A DNA stretch of 64,000 bases from Paramacrobiotus metropolitanus (taxonomy: Eukaryota > Tardigrada > Eutardigrada > Parachela > Macrobiotidae), in contig NW_026570277.1 of assembly GCF_019649055.1 (NCBI RefSeq), forward strand, positions 496,001 through 560,000. The letters run 5' to 3'. Positions 25,324 to 38,173 of this stretch are shown here, one piece after another. The first letter of the stretch is position 1; each line of letters starts with the position of its first letter. Both the position numbers and the translations under genes were made by a program. The notes under the pieces are model-generated. The model made no database searches. It was not told the origin of the DNA and saw nothing but the letters and a program-made list of their open reading frames with translations.

Positions 25324-27602
25324 GAAACCCTTCAACAAGATGAAGGAAATGCTTTAACGATTCGAAGATGATTCTCAAAAGCACACCGTTGGTCAATCTG
25401 CCCTTTCTACATATACTTCGTGCCACCAAGCTCAACAGAATGCACCGCAAAACTTCCATACTGACGACTAGGCGACTAAAAGAACAGAAAATTGTCCGTT
25501 ACTTAGTCAACTTGATTCAGAATTTCATCCTCAAGATTGTATTGCATCAATGTATAGTATGTACCTATTTATTTCTTACGCCGGTTATTTTTTGTCATAG
25601 CGGCTAATGGCCTACAAGTAAATGCTGGAAACTTTGGACAATTTGGGAATGACCATTTCAAAAAATTAAGAAACCGCCTCTTACAGAGTAAGCTGTAGAT
25701 AAAATTTAGTCAACGAATAAATTCCAATTCAGAAAATATTAACTCCAGCAACAAGCCAGGATTCGATTTGCTGTTACTGTACGCAAAAGTGAAAACCATA
25801 ATAAATATCATGACGATGCATGCGGGAACTTCCAATCTGTCTCCTTTTACCAAAACGTGCCACACTGGGTGCACCAGCGTTCAGAATCAAAATTGGCCCA
25901 GTTTGTAACATGTTACAAATCCCTGCATACTTAGACGGAGTCAGAAATAGCTGCCAGTTGCCGTCGTCTTTAAAATCTTGATAAGAATCACATTAGCTTG
26001 GTCGTCCGGATTTTTTACGTTGGTAATCGGATGCAAGTTTTCCACGCTCCTTGACTTTGTCAGAGCGGTTTCCGGTGATTACAGCTGCCCGGCATCGTAC
26101 TGACACTAACGCTTGTCAGCGCAGGGATACACGTTGCGCGGAATTAGATACGCGAAGTTGGACCCTAGTGCAGAAATGGCTGTGTTTTGCACGATGTCTG
26201 CTTCATTCCCGCGAGCCGAAAGTTGCCGATGCGGAAGTTAGCAAACAGCCGGAGGAAGGAGAAGTCCTTGTCGGGGAAAACTAATTTTCATCTGCAGACC
26301 GATCGGTCACAACCCCGGCGGTTGGCTACTGTGTCATACTGATATTCCCTTTTGCGTTACGTGACCTTTAACGCTTCCACGCTAGAACACAGTTGCATTT
26401 CAGGAGAAACCATGCATACAATTAACGACTTGTATATCCATGAAGCAAACTATTTCATTTAATTAAACAGCTCGAAAGAAGAATAAATCGACAAGTAAAC
26501 AAATTTTGTTAACATTCAAACACCACTAAACTGAAAATACAATAGTAAGTTTAAAGATGTGGTTGTGTGTTCCATAAGAAATTTAAAAATTAGGAGCTGT
26601 GACAAGTTGTCGGTAAGAATCTGTTTTACAGTTCGCCGACGCTCGCCGAAGAATCTGTTCGCCGACGACATTTTCCCAAAAGAAATCCGCGAGCAGAACT
26701 CGAATATACCGTCCAAGGTATCCAAAACCCGAAAGTCAAGGAGGAGACAGGTCTGCAGTGATTCAGGTAACACAACGGCCGGAGTTCGGAAGCTGTGTTT
26801 CAGTACGTTGGTACAAACAGCAACAGCATAGTAATGCATATAGCTACAGGTGTATGACCATAGGGATACAGAGCACATGATACGAATACGTATTATGACA
26901 GTACATGCGATACTTGTCTCCTTTAAAACCGTTTTTGGTCACGCCCACTTGACCACTGCAGAACAAACTAGTTTCTCACAATTCCCGCTATGCGTGTTCT
27001 GTCTTCGAGCAGAAAATGGCGTTAAGCTTAAGGAGAGCCCTCTGGCCGCTCCTCACCAAGTAATTAGGGAGACTCGAGAACGAATTTGTGGCGCAGGGAA
27101 TCTTTAATCAGAACAATATGCTGTTTAGAATCCACCTCTGCACCTTCCTCATTAGATAAATAGATGATTTCTGCTTCCGCCGCTCCGGCTGACCAAACCG
27201 GCGTCTACGCGGCATAAAGCTGCCGTTTATTCCGCTGTATTCGGATTTGGAGTGAGCCGTGGGTCGCATTAGATGATTTTTTCGAAACCTATTGACTCAT
27301 ACATAATAATATAATTATGTGATGGAGAACCCAAGTGGAGGTTTTTACTCGTATTTGTTATTCCGACGCTTTCGATTTTTGGGAAATGTTTTGCGTCAGG
27401 TCTTACAAGTTGCCCTATCCTGTTAGCAACAAAAGCTCTTTTCTATTCCTTACTGTGTCATTTGGCACTCAAGTACTTGTACGGTAAAAATTGCAAAAAC
27501 ATTAACGACGTTAGAACGATTTCTTTTTAGCGAAAGCTTTCTAGAACCAGAATCTAAAAAAAAATTTAGTTAAACGTAATTTTCACGTGTGGTTTACAAT
27601 AG
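25324..27602. other. Spacer between copies B and C
   Basis: No intact gene is seen. The only family-related piece is the E5 relic near 26083. The rest is unique, A+T-leaning sequence with short open frames that have no coding character. Confidence 0.5.
26083..26160 (+). pseudogene. Relic of a family E5 exon
   Basis: One frame reads LQLPGIVLTLTLVSAG then, after a stop, IREVGP. This matches the LQLPGxLLxLTxIL...WIRHV part of E5 in the other copies. The upstream half of the exon and the other exons are gone. It shows that a further family member once lay between B and C. Confidence 0.5.
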
Positions 27603-28701
27603 GATGTCGACGGATGTTTCTGGGATGATGCGGCCTATTACTGGCAAGGTTCAGACGAGGATGCGCGAAATCCCAGCAGCCAGCAAATACAGATACGCTT
27701 CGGGTACATCGGCGCATACCTGGCTGTCTGCGCAACGGCGACGTTCTTCGCGTTTTTCTGCTGCTACCTTTTTGCCAATCGTTACTGGCGCCTACCGCAG
27801 TACGAATCATACCACGTGCCACTCTGCCCAGCATTCAGCCGGTATACTGGATGTGTCTGCAGCGATTCACCGTACGTTATCAACGCAGGATCCGAGCCAA
27901 AGGTTGGCTGGGATATAGTTGACAGGGGGGAAACCGAGGGGACCTCCACAGCCCCGGAAAGTCCCGAATCTTGGGAGCTGAACTGCGGGTTGTTCTTCCT
28001 AGGGTAGGTTTTTCGTTGTTTCCTGCTCTTTTGGCGATTCTTTGGTTGACCTTCTTCACGATACCACTGGCATGGTTAAGCGGGTTGGTCACACGGATTA
28101 TCATCATGTACTACGGACAAGAAGCCATTTTCCCATGCTGCGTGACCTTTATCGCCACTCTCTCCATATACTGCTGTGGAAGAACATCGGGATTGTGGAT
28201 GCGGGAAAGCTATTTGTGGTCTCTCTGGAACAATATCAGGTTACTCTTTTATACGAATAATTCTTAATTTCACTGAAACCGGTCGGGCTTTAATTTCTGA
28301 TAATATTACTATTTACCTGATAGTAGTACGTAGTAATTTTTACTGTTGTCGTTAGTTACGCAGTCTTAGGTTAAAAATCCAGCCATCCGGTATAATCCGC
28401 AATCAGTAGCCGGTAACCGATTATCACAAACGCGGCCTCGATTGCACAGTGGTATATGGGGATGTCAACCGCCTTCGCTGCCAGTCGATGATACTTCCCG
28501 CGGATGTCAAGAGTGCGAACCCACTGCATATGATGGTTTGCGATGTATTGAAGTGTGGATTGGGATGTGTATGACGGCACTGCCGTCGTCAGAAATATGG
28601 TCTAGCTTCTGGACGAAACCTTTCCTCAGATTTCTGGTTATAAATGGAATCCTGTTTCTCCTGCTGTTAGCTGCGATTATAATTCCTGGGTAGACAGCCA
28701 G
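27603..28701 (+). pseudogene. Multi-pass membrane family, copy C (E2 and E3 only)
   Basis: E2 27603-28239 starts DVDGCFWDDAAYYW and ends ...CCGRTSGLWMRESYLWSLWNNIR, but changes frame near 27960-28000 and is about 50 bp shorter than usual. E3 about 28448-28701 contains EVWIGM and ETFPQISGYKWNP in two frames and has an in-frame TAG. No E1, E4 or E5 was found nearby. Sequence after 28701 is low-complexity T-rich DNA. Clearly a broken copy. Confidence 0.75.
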
Positions 28702-28759
28702 GTAAACGATTCAGTGAAGTGTTATCGAAAACAGGATTATCAAAAAATATTGTTAATGA

Positions 28760-28995
28760 CTTTTGTATTGAACACACGCTATTATTTATTTGTTTTATTT
28801 ATTATTGTTTATTTGTTTTATTTATTTAGTATGAATTATGTTTGGTGTTTGGTATGTCAGTTTATTATGTTTAGTATGTCTGTGTTGTGTTTAGTATCTG
28901 TTTAGTATGTGTTTATCATGTTTAGTATGGGTTTAATATGTCTGTTCAGCATGGTTATTATGTTTTCTTTATTCCGTTTAGTATGTCTGTTCGAC
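28760..28995. repeat. Low-complexity tract of tttatt and tgtttagtatg units
   Basis: Imperfect repeats of tttatttg and then of tgtttagtatg or close variants fill this stretch directly downstream of truncated copy C. No coding potential. Confidence 0.75.
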
Positions 28996-29747
28996 AAAAT
29001 AATTGCCGACAATCTTATTACAGTTCGTGTTTTCTAACGCTATCCTCGTACGGTGGGTGTTGCATCGGTTATGGAAAATAGACAGGCGTCTGTTTACTCT
29101 GTTTACTCGTATCTATACGATCGTTATGGTATAAAATTTGGTGCATTTTACGTAGGTGGTTTAATAAGCCTGCTGTGTACATAAACAATCGCAGAGGCAG
29201 CAGTAAACGCCCAGACAAAGCATATTCTCGCAAATCGATAGCTCATTTCGCTTTCCCGAATTTTCGTTTTCTTTCCGATATTCTGCCATTACACGGGCCG
29301 CTGATAGCGTAAGTGTTCTGCTTTACAAACTGATTTTAAAAGCTCACGTGTTAAAAGATGTGAAGACGTGTATGACGCTTCAGAATAGAAGTTAACGTGG
29401 TATACCTAAAGTAAGTGGTGCAGCAAAAACCAAAACTTTATTGTTGAACGTACTATCTCAAGTGACCGCGTGATGTTGTGTGATAAAAGCACAGAGGAAA
29501 ATGCACACTGTCGAATTTTCCAGCCAAACCGGAATCTGGGCATCGAGTTAAGTGGAATACTTAGAAATTCATGCTGGAAATCCGCTGACATTGGCGGATC
29601 GACTCGTCTGTGTGATGAGTCAGGATGATAAGGACGATTTCGATTTCAGTATTACCTGGAAAAACGCATAAATAAAGCAAAGCGTGTACACATATCGGCA
29701 TCGCTACGGTGGCATTTTGCGGGACACAGTTGATCAACAAAATAAGT

Positions 29748-30429
29748 ATGCCGAAACTGGAAGAGCTGCTCGGTCTCGCCGTCTTGTTACTCTTGGGTAA
29801 GCGCTGTGACCTTTTTTTCTTTTTAAAAGTTAACTTTATCATTAATACAGGCGCTATGTTTCGCTATGCTGGAAAACAATACTGAAGCATGCTTTGCCTT
29901 GCCGTTTAATTTATTCGTACATCACTTACTGTGCTCTACAATGGCGCTCTTCTTTGTGTTTACTGTGGTTGCAAAACAGTTGTGCTGTACCGTCTTGCTT
30001 CCTTTGAAGCTTCATACGGAAAGACTGTTGCTTATTAAATGAATATTTTACGAATTTTTAGAATCATAAAAAATATAACTTTTGCCGTATACGGATATGC
30101 TATACATAAATCTATTGGTATATATTCGTAGATTTTGATATAATTCTATACCTAAGTACATTGTCAATAGCATGTTTACGTGAATACCGGTGATGGCTTA
30201 AGTACGATGAAATTTTGTATACTGTTACTATGCATTTTCCAAACGTCGGTCCAGCCAGAAATAAGTGCATGGTGCTATAATATCTACACATCCACCGCAA
30301 TAGGTGCCAGTGTAATTTGATACTGCAGGTCTCTTCTTCAAGGGAGCCCAAGCCGCACCTGATGGTTATGGCTGGGGAGGCGGTTGTTATGGCGGCGGCT
30401 GGGGTGATGGCTGGGGTCGTGATAAATGA
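29748..30429 (+). CDS. Small secreted Gly/Trp/Tyr-rich peptide
   Basis: Two exons, 29748-29796 and 30329-30429, joined by a phase-1 GT-AG intron (donor gtaagc, acceptor ctgcag). The 49-residue product starts MPKLEELLGLAVLLLL, a signal peptide with a likely cut after AQA. The mature part is about 24 residues: APDGYGWGGG, then one Cys, then GGGWGDGWGRDK. Composition resembles the YGGW-type antimicrobial or cuticular peptides of ecdysozoans; that is analogy, not proven homology. An AATAAA signal lies near 30650. It stands alone between family copies C and D on the same strand. Confidence 0.6.
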
Positions 30430-31809
30430 TTGGAAATCAGCCGCGGCATCCGAAGTCCTGCAGAATTATTCACCCCATATAAAGACAGTTTACCCTGAAA
30501 TAACCGTAGTTTTCCCAGCTTAAGAAGGCCGGTATTCAGACGTCCATCAACATGGACTGTGTTGTCCCGTTTATGCCTGCGTAATTGCGCTTTTGGTATT
30601 TTCTGATAGACTGTATAAGCCTGGCTTAATCAAGCATTTTTAGGTGAAAATAAATATTTATTAAGCTTCGCAGCGGTCAAGCTACTGTGGTACACACAAA
30701 ACTTGTTCCGGCACCCATAAGCTTCAAGTGCGACTACGTACTTGCATGCACGTCTGCTAACTATTATCTGAGATTTTCTCATAATTTTCATCTTACTAGC
30801 AGCCTTATCGAATTGTACTTAAATAGTGGACGTCAAACGGCTACAGGAAAAATGTACCAAACGCTTCCGCGCGACCCAAAAGATTTTGTTCTTTACGGCT
30901 GTTTACACCATGATCCGCATCACGTGGAAAACAACGGTTCTGGTTTCATAACTCAGGTAGTAAATTGAGCGGAAAATACTTATTACCTGCTGTGTTAACC
31001 AATAGCCGATGTTTGTAGTAATATTACAAAATCCTAACCATCTATATTAAGGCGTACAATCGCCATCGGGTGGATGTGTCTGATAGTTTTCCTGTTAATC
31101 ACTGATTAAACAGGCTGTTGAATGAAGCGATGTTTTAGTTAAAAAAAGATAATTTTAATGTTGGTCTTCCGTCGTACATGGCGGCAATTTTAACGGCTAA
31201 ATTTTGAAATAAAGTTTGCGAGTCTGCGGCAGTGTTTGTTTTCACTTGTGACCTTTTCGTGATTGTTAGCAACACTACCATCTCAGATGTGATATCTGGT
31301 TTCATTGGTTCCGCCTGATAAGCGTACCATTTTGATACTTTTTAACCTGACTCTTTCAAATATGTACATATATCATATTATATGTGTGTTTCCTTAGGAA
31401 AAAGCATTGCTGGTTGTTTTGCGCAGCTATTTATCGTTTTTGCCGATTCCGATTGGGCTATCCTGTTCGTCAGCAAGCACTGTACCATAATTTTGTGTTG
31501 TGTGTGCGCCAGACATGATAAAAATTTAAAAGCAATCATTATTTCAGTTTGGATTTTGTACTTACTGCATTTGAAATTTACAGAAATACATAATATGTAA
31601 TGCAATTCGTTAAAAGTCTGTGTAAAAACTGACTCGGCAGGCCTATGTAATACACTGTACCAGTACATACGAGTGCTGCGCATGCACAGTACATTCTACA
31701 GTACCAAAAACCAACCACGCTGAAGCTCTGATTGCCGTGTACCTATACGACATAATACGAGCAACTAGGAAGTACAGTGTACTTCTTTCAAAATTAATAC
31801 GACATCGGG
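30430..31809. other. Spacer with no recognised gene
   Basis: Short open frames only. No family exon, inverted repeat or known motif was seen, apart from the probable polyadenylation signal near 30650 that belongs to the upstream peptide gene. Confidence 0.5.
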
Positions 31810-32200
31810 CGTCAGTTTAAACAGGCTACATTAATAGCACTTTCGATAAATCGATAACTGTCATCGATCCGAGATGTAAGCATTGTCTTCCAGTACAGCA
31901 CAACCTTTGCTTTGCAAACCCATGGACACACTATACCACGGCAGCAAATTATACTGCGCGTGCTGGCCTTGTAAGACCGAGATCGATCGTGTAGTACGAG
32001 TTTCCTTAGAGTATTTACATAGAGTGCTCTGCAATGTGTTGCAACATCGCTGTGCACTGTGCAGTGTATTGAAATACTGAAATATTTTTATATACTACAA
32101 AGCATTCAGACCGATAGTCCAAATCCAACGCTTTCCCGTTATACAGAATTCTGCACAGTTAACTGAATTAAAATGAGACCATGTTGATTCATGCAAAAAA
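31810..32200 (+). promoter_or_regulatory. Upstream region of copy D, homologous to that of copy E
   Basis: It shares with 34440-34897 the blocks agcactttcgataaatcgata, cgcgtgctggcct or its variant, and agatcgatcgtgta, in the same order and at similar spacing before the E1 start. The duplication unit therefore included the presumed promoter. No clear TATA box was assigned. Confidence 0.5.
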
Positions 32201-34296
32201 ATGAGAAAACATCGTCGAGGTTGTCAGTCCTTTTTGCATAGACATCATTCCTGGGCTTACCAGGAAATTGTCGCAGAAGCGTTTGTCGTGCTTTGGGTGG
32301 CTTGTCAACTGTCGTGGATATTTGCTGCTCGCATTCTTCCTAACTTGAGACCAACGAGGGCCGATCCGCGCAGGAAAACGTATCTCGACTTCCTTCTGAA
32401 TTCGCTGGGATATGTAAGTGGCTGTGTAAAAGTTATAATTAGGTTTAACCAGATAAACTGGCTGTCAAACATTTCTATCCACTTCGGATGTTACTTGCAG
32501 ATCTACTTTATTTCAAAACGTATTTCCTTGATCCACAGGTGCAGAAGTGATGTGAAACCTTGTGAGCAATTGTACGCATCACAAACATCCGTTTGCACTT
32601 TGCGCCTTAGAGTTTAACTAACACTGCCGAAACAGAAGACAAAATCGCCGAGCTGTATTCACTTTATGCTTCGTGTTTCTTTAACTGTTTTTTATTTGAT
32701 TACAGAGCGATACTTCTGTTGAATACATATTGCTGTGTGTCTTAAACAGGATCTTGACGGATGTTTCTGGGACCGCGTAGTCTCTTACTGGCAGGAATCC
32801 GAAAAAATTCCACAGAATCACAGCGTACTCTTTGGTTACATTGGTGCATACCTGACTCTTTGCGCAACGGCGACCCTCTTCCTGTGGTTCCTTAGCTATC
32901 TTCTAGATAGTCGCTCATGGCGTCTGCCTTCCTACAAAGCATATCACGTACCTTTCTGCTCCGCAGTCAGCCGGTTCTTCGGCTACGCCTACAGCGATTC
33001 ACCGTGCTTTGTATCGGAGACGGTAGGTCGCAGCAGCGCAGAAGCAGCCGTAGATACTATGGAGGCCGTCACCTCCGGTGAGACGGATTCCGATTCTCAA
33101 ACAAATCAGCAACCGACATTTCGCACGATCAAAGATGTCCCGGCTTGCTTCCGTGGATCGATTCGCTTTGGATACTTTTTATTTGCAGTGGTACCGTTTA
33201 TACTTATATCCATATTTCTTTGGGTTTCTTTTTAACGACGCCACTGTCATGGTTGGCCGGGTTTATGACAAGGATAGCCGTAATGCTTTATGGCGACGAA
33301 GCAGTTTTCCCATGCTGTGTCACCTTTATCACGATCCTCTCCATATACTGCTGCGGTAGAATGTCGGGTCTGTGGATGCGAGAAAGCTATCTGTGGTCGC
33401 TGTGGAACAAGATCAGGTAAAATGTTCGGCTATATAGGTGCTACAACTTTTTCAACTTCCCTTCAAACGACCTGGTCCGTGATGATAGTCGATGATAAAA
33501 TTTTTCAAAATGCTAAAGTTGTTAATCTAAATCAAATTAAATGTATATGTGAACAACAAACCTACGGGTAGTTTATCTGTTGCGCAGGACATTACGCGGA
33601 AGGCCAAGTCCACCAACATGCGATGCAGAACCACTCGGGTGCGAAGAAGATGAGTAACGTGTTTATGTTATGCGAGCTTGGGAAGTGTGGTTTGGACTGT
33701 TTTCGTACGGTGCGAGCGTTCTCGGCAACGTGGATCCTCTGTACGAACCGTTTCCAAGAACTGCTTCTTCGAAGAAAACTACCAGATATCAACGGAATTC
33801 TGGTAATATCTGGCAGCCTTTTTCTTTGGCTATAAACTGAAGTTTCAATTCCTCAGCGGACATCCTGGCAAACAACTCAATGGAATCGAGCAAAAACGTA
33901 AGAAGCGTAAAAAAATAATTTTCTAAAGCTTTCGTAACGGAAATGGCTCGGCAGATGGTACTGATTTTGTACTTATCCACTGGTGCATTTTTTGGTATTG
34001 TTTAACACCAGTCTAACTAAGCAACATGCGCGGTATTCGTAGTTTCTGAAGCCTGCCGTGGCTCTGGTTTCCTACTGGACGGATGTGAGCCAAATGTTGG
34101 GAAACACGACCAACGTATCCACTTTCGCAGACCTGTCGGTTATCTCACAAACAGCCGGAAGTGCTTTTGTGGTCTGGAGTGGGACGCTGACCTTCATATC
34201 GTTTGTACTTGCGTTTATGGGCGAGATCGGGTGTTGTAGCGCTGTTATCGGTTTCTGTCGCAGGGCTCGCGAAAATCCACAACCGGAAGGGGAGAG
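32201..34296 (+). pseudogene. Multi-pass membrane family, copy D (no E5; stops in E3)
   Basis: E1 32201-32413 is intact (SWAYQEIVAEAFVVLWVACQ). E2 32750-33416 is good except for a one-T deletion in the run at 33229-33233 that breaks VSFLTTPL. E3 33588-33867 keeps phase from end to end but has a TAA near 33654 and a TGA near 33838; its donor looks like GC rather than GT. E4 34043-34296 is clean (SYWTDVSQMLGNTTN). No E5 is present before copy E starts at 34898. Either a decaying copy or one able to splice into the next unit. The loss of E5 removes the last two membrane segments. Confidence 0.7.
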
Positions 34297-34439
34297 GTAT
34301 GATTCCAGAAACACCAACTGCAAAGAATTGTGGACAGTTAACTACTAAACTGTATATTGTGGTCAGATCATGTGGCACTGAAACTCTGATTACCGTACAC
34401 CTTTTATATGGCTATGCGACTAATGCGAGTAATACGGAC

Positions 34440-34897
34440 GTCAACTGAGACCGGCTACAAACAGCACTTTCGATAAATCGATAAATTTTACCGATCGTTT
34501 CCCAGTTCCCACTAACCGAGATTTAAACTTTGTCTTTCTAGTACAGTATAACCATCCCTTCACAGATCGATGGAAATCGCTAAACAGAGGCGCTTCAATA
34601 TCCTGGGCCAAACTATGCATGCTGCGCATGCTGGCCTAGTGAATCCCAGATCGATCGTGTACACCGCGTTTCCCTACAGCACTTACATACCGCAATGGGA
34701 GGGCGTAATTCATGACCTGCGCTCTACAGTGTATTGAAATATCGCTCTGCAGTATATTGAAATAATTACTGAAATGTCCACGGGTATAGCACAACATTGA
34801 AACCCGTGCAGTTACGCGGTGCGATGCTATCCCATTATGCAGAACTGTATGACAGTGAAATAAGTTAAAACAAGTTTAAGTCGATTCACGCACGAAA
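34440..34897 (+). promoter_or_regulatory. Upstream region of copy E, homologous to that of copy D
   Basis: Carries the same ordered blocks as 31810-32200 (agcactttcgataaatcgat, gctggcct, agatcgatcgtgta). Local ~20-base direct repeats with gtattgaaat occur near 34730-34760. Presumed promoter and 5' untranslated region. Confidence 0.5.
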
Positions 34898-37643
34898 ATG
34901 AGAAACTATCGCAGAGATTGTCGAGCTTATCTGCAAAGACATCAATCCTGGGTCTATCACGAAGTTGTCGCCGAAGCCTTTGTTGTGCTATGGGTGGCTT
35001 GTCAGTTGTCGGGGATATTTGCTGTTCGCATACTTCGTAACTGGAGACCAACGAGAACCGATCCGCGCAGTAAAAGCTCTTTCGATTTCCTTCTGAACCT
35101 GCTGGGATATGTAAGTGCTTTAAGTGGTCAAGTACTACGGTATGTATGCCGTGAACACGTAAAGCCAGAAAAATACTGTAGAGCATAACCCTGCACTTGA
35201 AAGCTTTTTTTACAGCTTAGAGAGACGCAGGCTGTAGGAGCACATTCACCATTCACATGTGCTGCCTATGACTAGGCAGGCAGAACATGTGAGTGCAGTG
35301 CAGTCGGCTCCTGTCGTACGAAAAGGCTGTCAAGTGCAGGGTTACTCTACAGTAACTGTATATATATTCTAACCACTTCGAATGTTATCAGGTCTATTTT
35401 TAAAAAATTCTTATCCATATTACACAGATTCAGAATAGTGCACAAAAGTAATACATAATATAGCAGACACTATGTCGCAACATTCTTCCTCCCGGTGTGC
35501 GAATTTTTGTTTGGAACACTGTTAAAAAACTTCGGCAACAACAGAGGGAAACACCGAGCAATAATCACTTTGAACTGTACACGTTTTTTAGTTTTATTTA
35601 TACTGTACCTTTGCCCAGCGATGCATGCTGGTTTGTGTCTTACAATAGGATGTCGACGGATGTTTCTGGGATCGTGTGCTCTCATTCTGGCAAAGATCTG
35701 ACGAAATTCCGCTGAATCACAGGCTTCACAGCGTGCGCTTTGGTTACGTTGGTGTGTACCTGTCCCTTTGCGCAACGGCAATCCTCTTCCTGTGGTTCAG
35801 CTGCTACCTTCTTGCTAATCGCTCCTGGCGTTTGCCTCTCTACAAATCATACCATGTACCGTTCTGCTCAGCTTTCAGCCGGTTCTTCCGGTACGCCCAC
35901 AGCGATTCACCGTACGTTATAGCGGAGACGGTTGGTTGTGGCAGTGCAGAAGCTGCCGTTGATACCGTGGAGGTTGTCACCTCCAGTGAGACCGATTCGA
36001 ACACTCAAATTGACCAGCGGCCACCGTTTTACACCATCAGAGATGTTCCCGCTTGTTTACGTGGATGGGTGAGCTTGGGATATCTCCTATTTGCTGTGGT
36101 GCCGTTTATGTTTCTATCCGTATTTGTTTGGGTGACTATTCTCACGATCCCACTGGTATGGACAGCCGGATTTCTGGCACGAATAGTTGTCATGCAGAAC
36201 GGGGACGAGACAGTTTTCCCATGCTGCGTGGCCCTTATCGCCGCGCTCTCCGCTTACTGCTGCGGACGCATGTCAGGGTTGTGGATGCAGGAAAGCTATT
36301 TGTGGTCACTGTGGAATAAATTCAGGTAAAAATTTCGAACACGAAGAGCTACTGTACTGCACATTCTTAAATTACACTGTTAACGATTCGGTTTGCGGTG
36401 AAAGTTTCTCTTGGGAATTAATTAGATATGAAAGTAATAATTATTTTTAGTCGTAACCAAATTTGTCTATTTAAGTTCGGTAGCAGATCTCGACTACTTG
36501 GCAAAAGCAACCGTAATCCATAACAGATTTTCGCGAACTGGGTTCACTATGCAGGACATTACGCGATGGCCAACCGGTTCCGCTACAATTCGATGCAAAC
36601 ACAGCAAATCACTGCGTGTGCGAAGAAAACGAAACCCAGGCATATATTTTCCGCACATGGGAAGTGTGGCTGGGACTGTTTTCGTATGGTGCGGTCGTCC
36701 TGGATCACGCGGATTCCCTTTTCGAACTCAGTCATTGGCACCCATTCTGTTTGGCCACAAACTGCATCTCAAATTCCTCAGTGGATGTCACGGTAAGCAT
36801 TCTCCGAAATCCAATAACGGTGTACGAAAGCGTTTTTGTATTGTTCTATGTTATTCCACAGTAAGTTTCATAGTTTTCATTGTGTACATAGTTTCTGAAG
36901 CCTGTTGTGGCGGTGGTTTCATACTGGACGGACGTGAGCCAGATACTGGTAAATACAACCAACGTAACCCTTGCACCGGACCTGTCGGTTATCTCTCAAA
37001 CAACGGGAAAGGCTTTTATGGTCTGGAGTGGTGCGACTACCGCCATTGCGTTTTTATTTGCGTTTGGCAGCGAAATAGGATGTTGCATCGCTCTCTATTG
37101 TAGCGCTTGCGAAGCTCCACAACCGGCGCGGGAGAGGTATGATGCCAGAAACTGTAGAAGAACCACATTACTGCCGACTGCAGCCATTGCATTACACGAT
37201 AATCACGATTAGACGCCCCTTACGCTAATCCATACTGCAAAAATCGTACACGCCATTTGGCTCCCACAAATAATTGAATCTGTAAACAGCTCTGTCAAGC
37301 CGTTGGTATTTTGTACAGGTCTGAATTACCATTTTGTGCCTGCTTACCGTGGATGGGGATGCTACGTATCATCATTCATTTCACAGCCAGACCGCTGATG
37401 TGGTACCTGCTTCCGTGGACCCTAACGCAGTTCTTGCTCCCGGAACAACTGCAACTCCCCGGCATTTTGTTGATATTGACAATCATTCTTGCATGGGTTG
37501 GTTATGCATGGATCCGACATGTTAAATTACAATGGAAAAACGGCGATATAGTATATTTTATGCCATTTTCACGCTGGCTCTATCGACGGAAAGCGACAGA
37601 AGCTCTAGCAAACCTTCACCCAGACGAGGAAAATGCCTTGTGA
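34898..37643 (+). CDS. Multi-pass membrane family, copy E (intact)
   Basis: E1 34898-35110, E2 35649-36325, E3 36555-36792, E4 36892-37136, E5 37319-37643: 566 codons including stop, phases 0, 2, 0, 2. The protein has about eight hydrophobic segments: residues roughly 25-46 (E1), 100-127, 211-252 (two) and 263-283 (E2), one in E3 after EVWLGLFSYG, one in E4 after AFMVWSG, and two in E5. Between the E2 helices lies an acidic loop (SSETDSNTQ). E4 has a possible N-glycosylation site (NTTNVT). E5 has the conserved CACLPWM and ARPLMWYLLPW stretches. The best reference model for the family here. Function unknown. Confidence 0.85.
35187..35343. repeat. 157-bp imperfect palindrome in intron 1 of copy E
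   Basis: The outer ends taaccctgcacttgaaagc and its inverse pair, followed by inner blocks tgtaggagc/ggctcct and tcacatgt/acatgtga. The whole segment can fold into one long hairpin, like a small foldback MITE. Confidence 0.6.
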
Positions 37644-38173
37644 TACACAACTAATTCGCACCAGCAGGCCGTCATTCAGTATTCATCTAACTAATCCTGC
37701 AACATGGCATAGATCTCGGTTTCCAGCATGAATAATATGATTAACAGGGAGTTGCCACCGGCGGCCCAGCCTTCAAGAGAACGGGCTTGAGATATCAGCA
37801 CCGCGTTACAAAACGTGCAAATGCTACCGTCTCCGCGCACTCCAGAAAGAGTAAATGCTAATCTTCAGTCTTCCGCTATGTACAATTTTCCTCCAATTTC
37901 TGGTTTGGTTAGGGAAGCTTTTTCGGCTGCTATTGACAGCAATCTTAATTCGTCGGACATTCAATTAAGCGAAGCAGTGAAGTTTTAAATAAAAAGTAAG
38001 ACAATGATTTTTTAAAGAAGCATTAATAACGAAACCACGAATTAGACAACGAACGAATTAAGCAACGAATCTTTTGCAGCTAAGCTTTTGAAATAGATTG
38101 GAAATATACAGACGTGCGTTCCAGGTTTTTGAGTTCATGAATACCTTATATAGACGTGCGTTGTTAATAATTG
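37644..38173. other. Spacer between copies E and F
   Basis: No gene or repeat recognised. It contains the likely 3' end of copy E. Confidence 0.5.

Noticed and set aside
12438-35660. GTCGAC in the first codons of E2 in copies A, C and E
   Set aside because: Part of the conserved codons for D-V-D; the flanks are not self-complementary, so they do not belong to the palindrome array.
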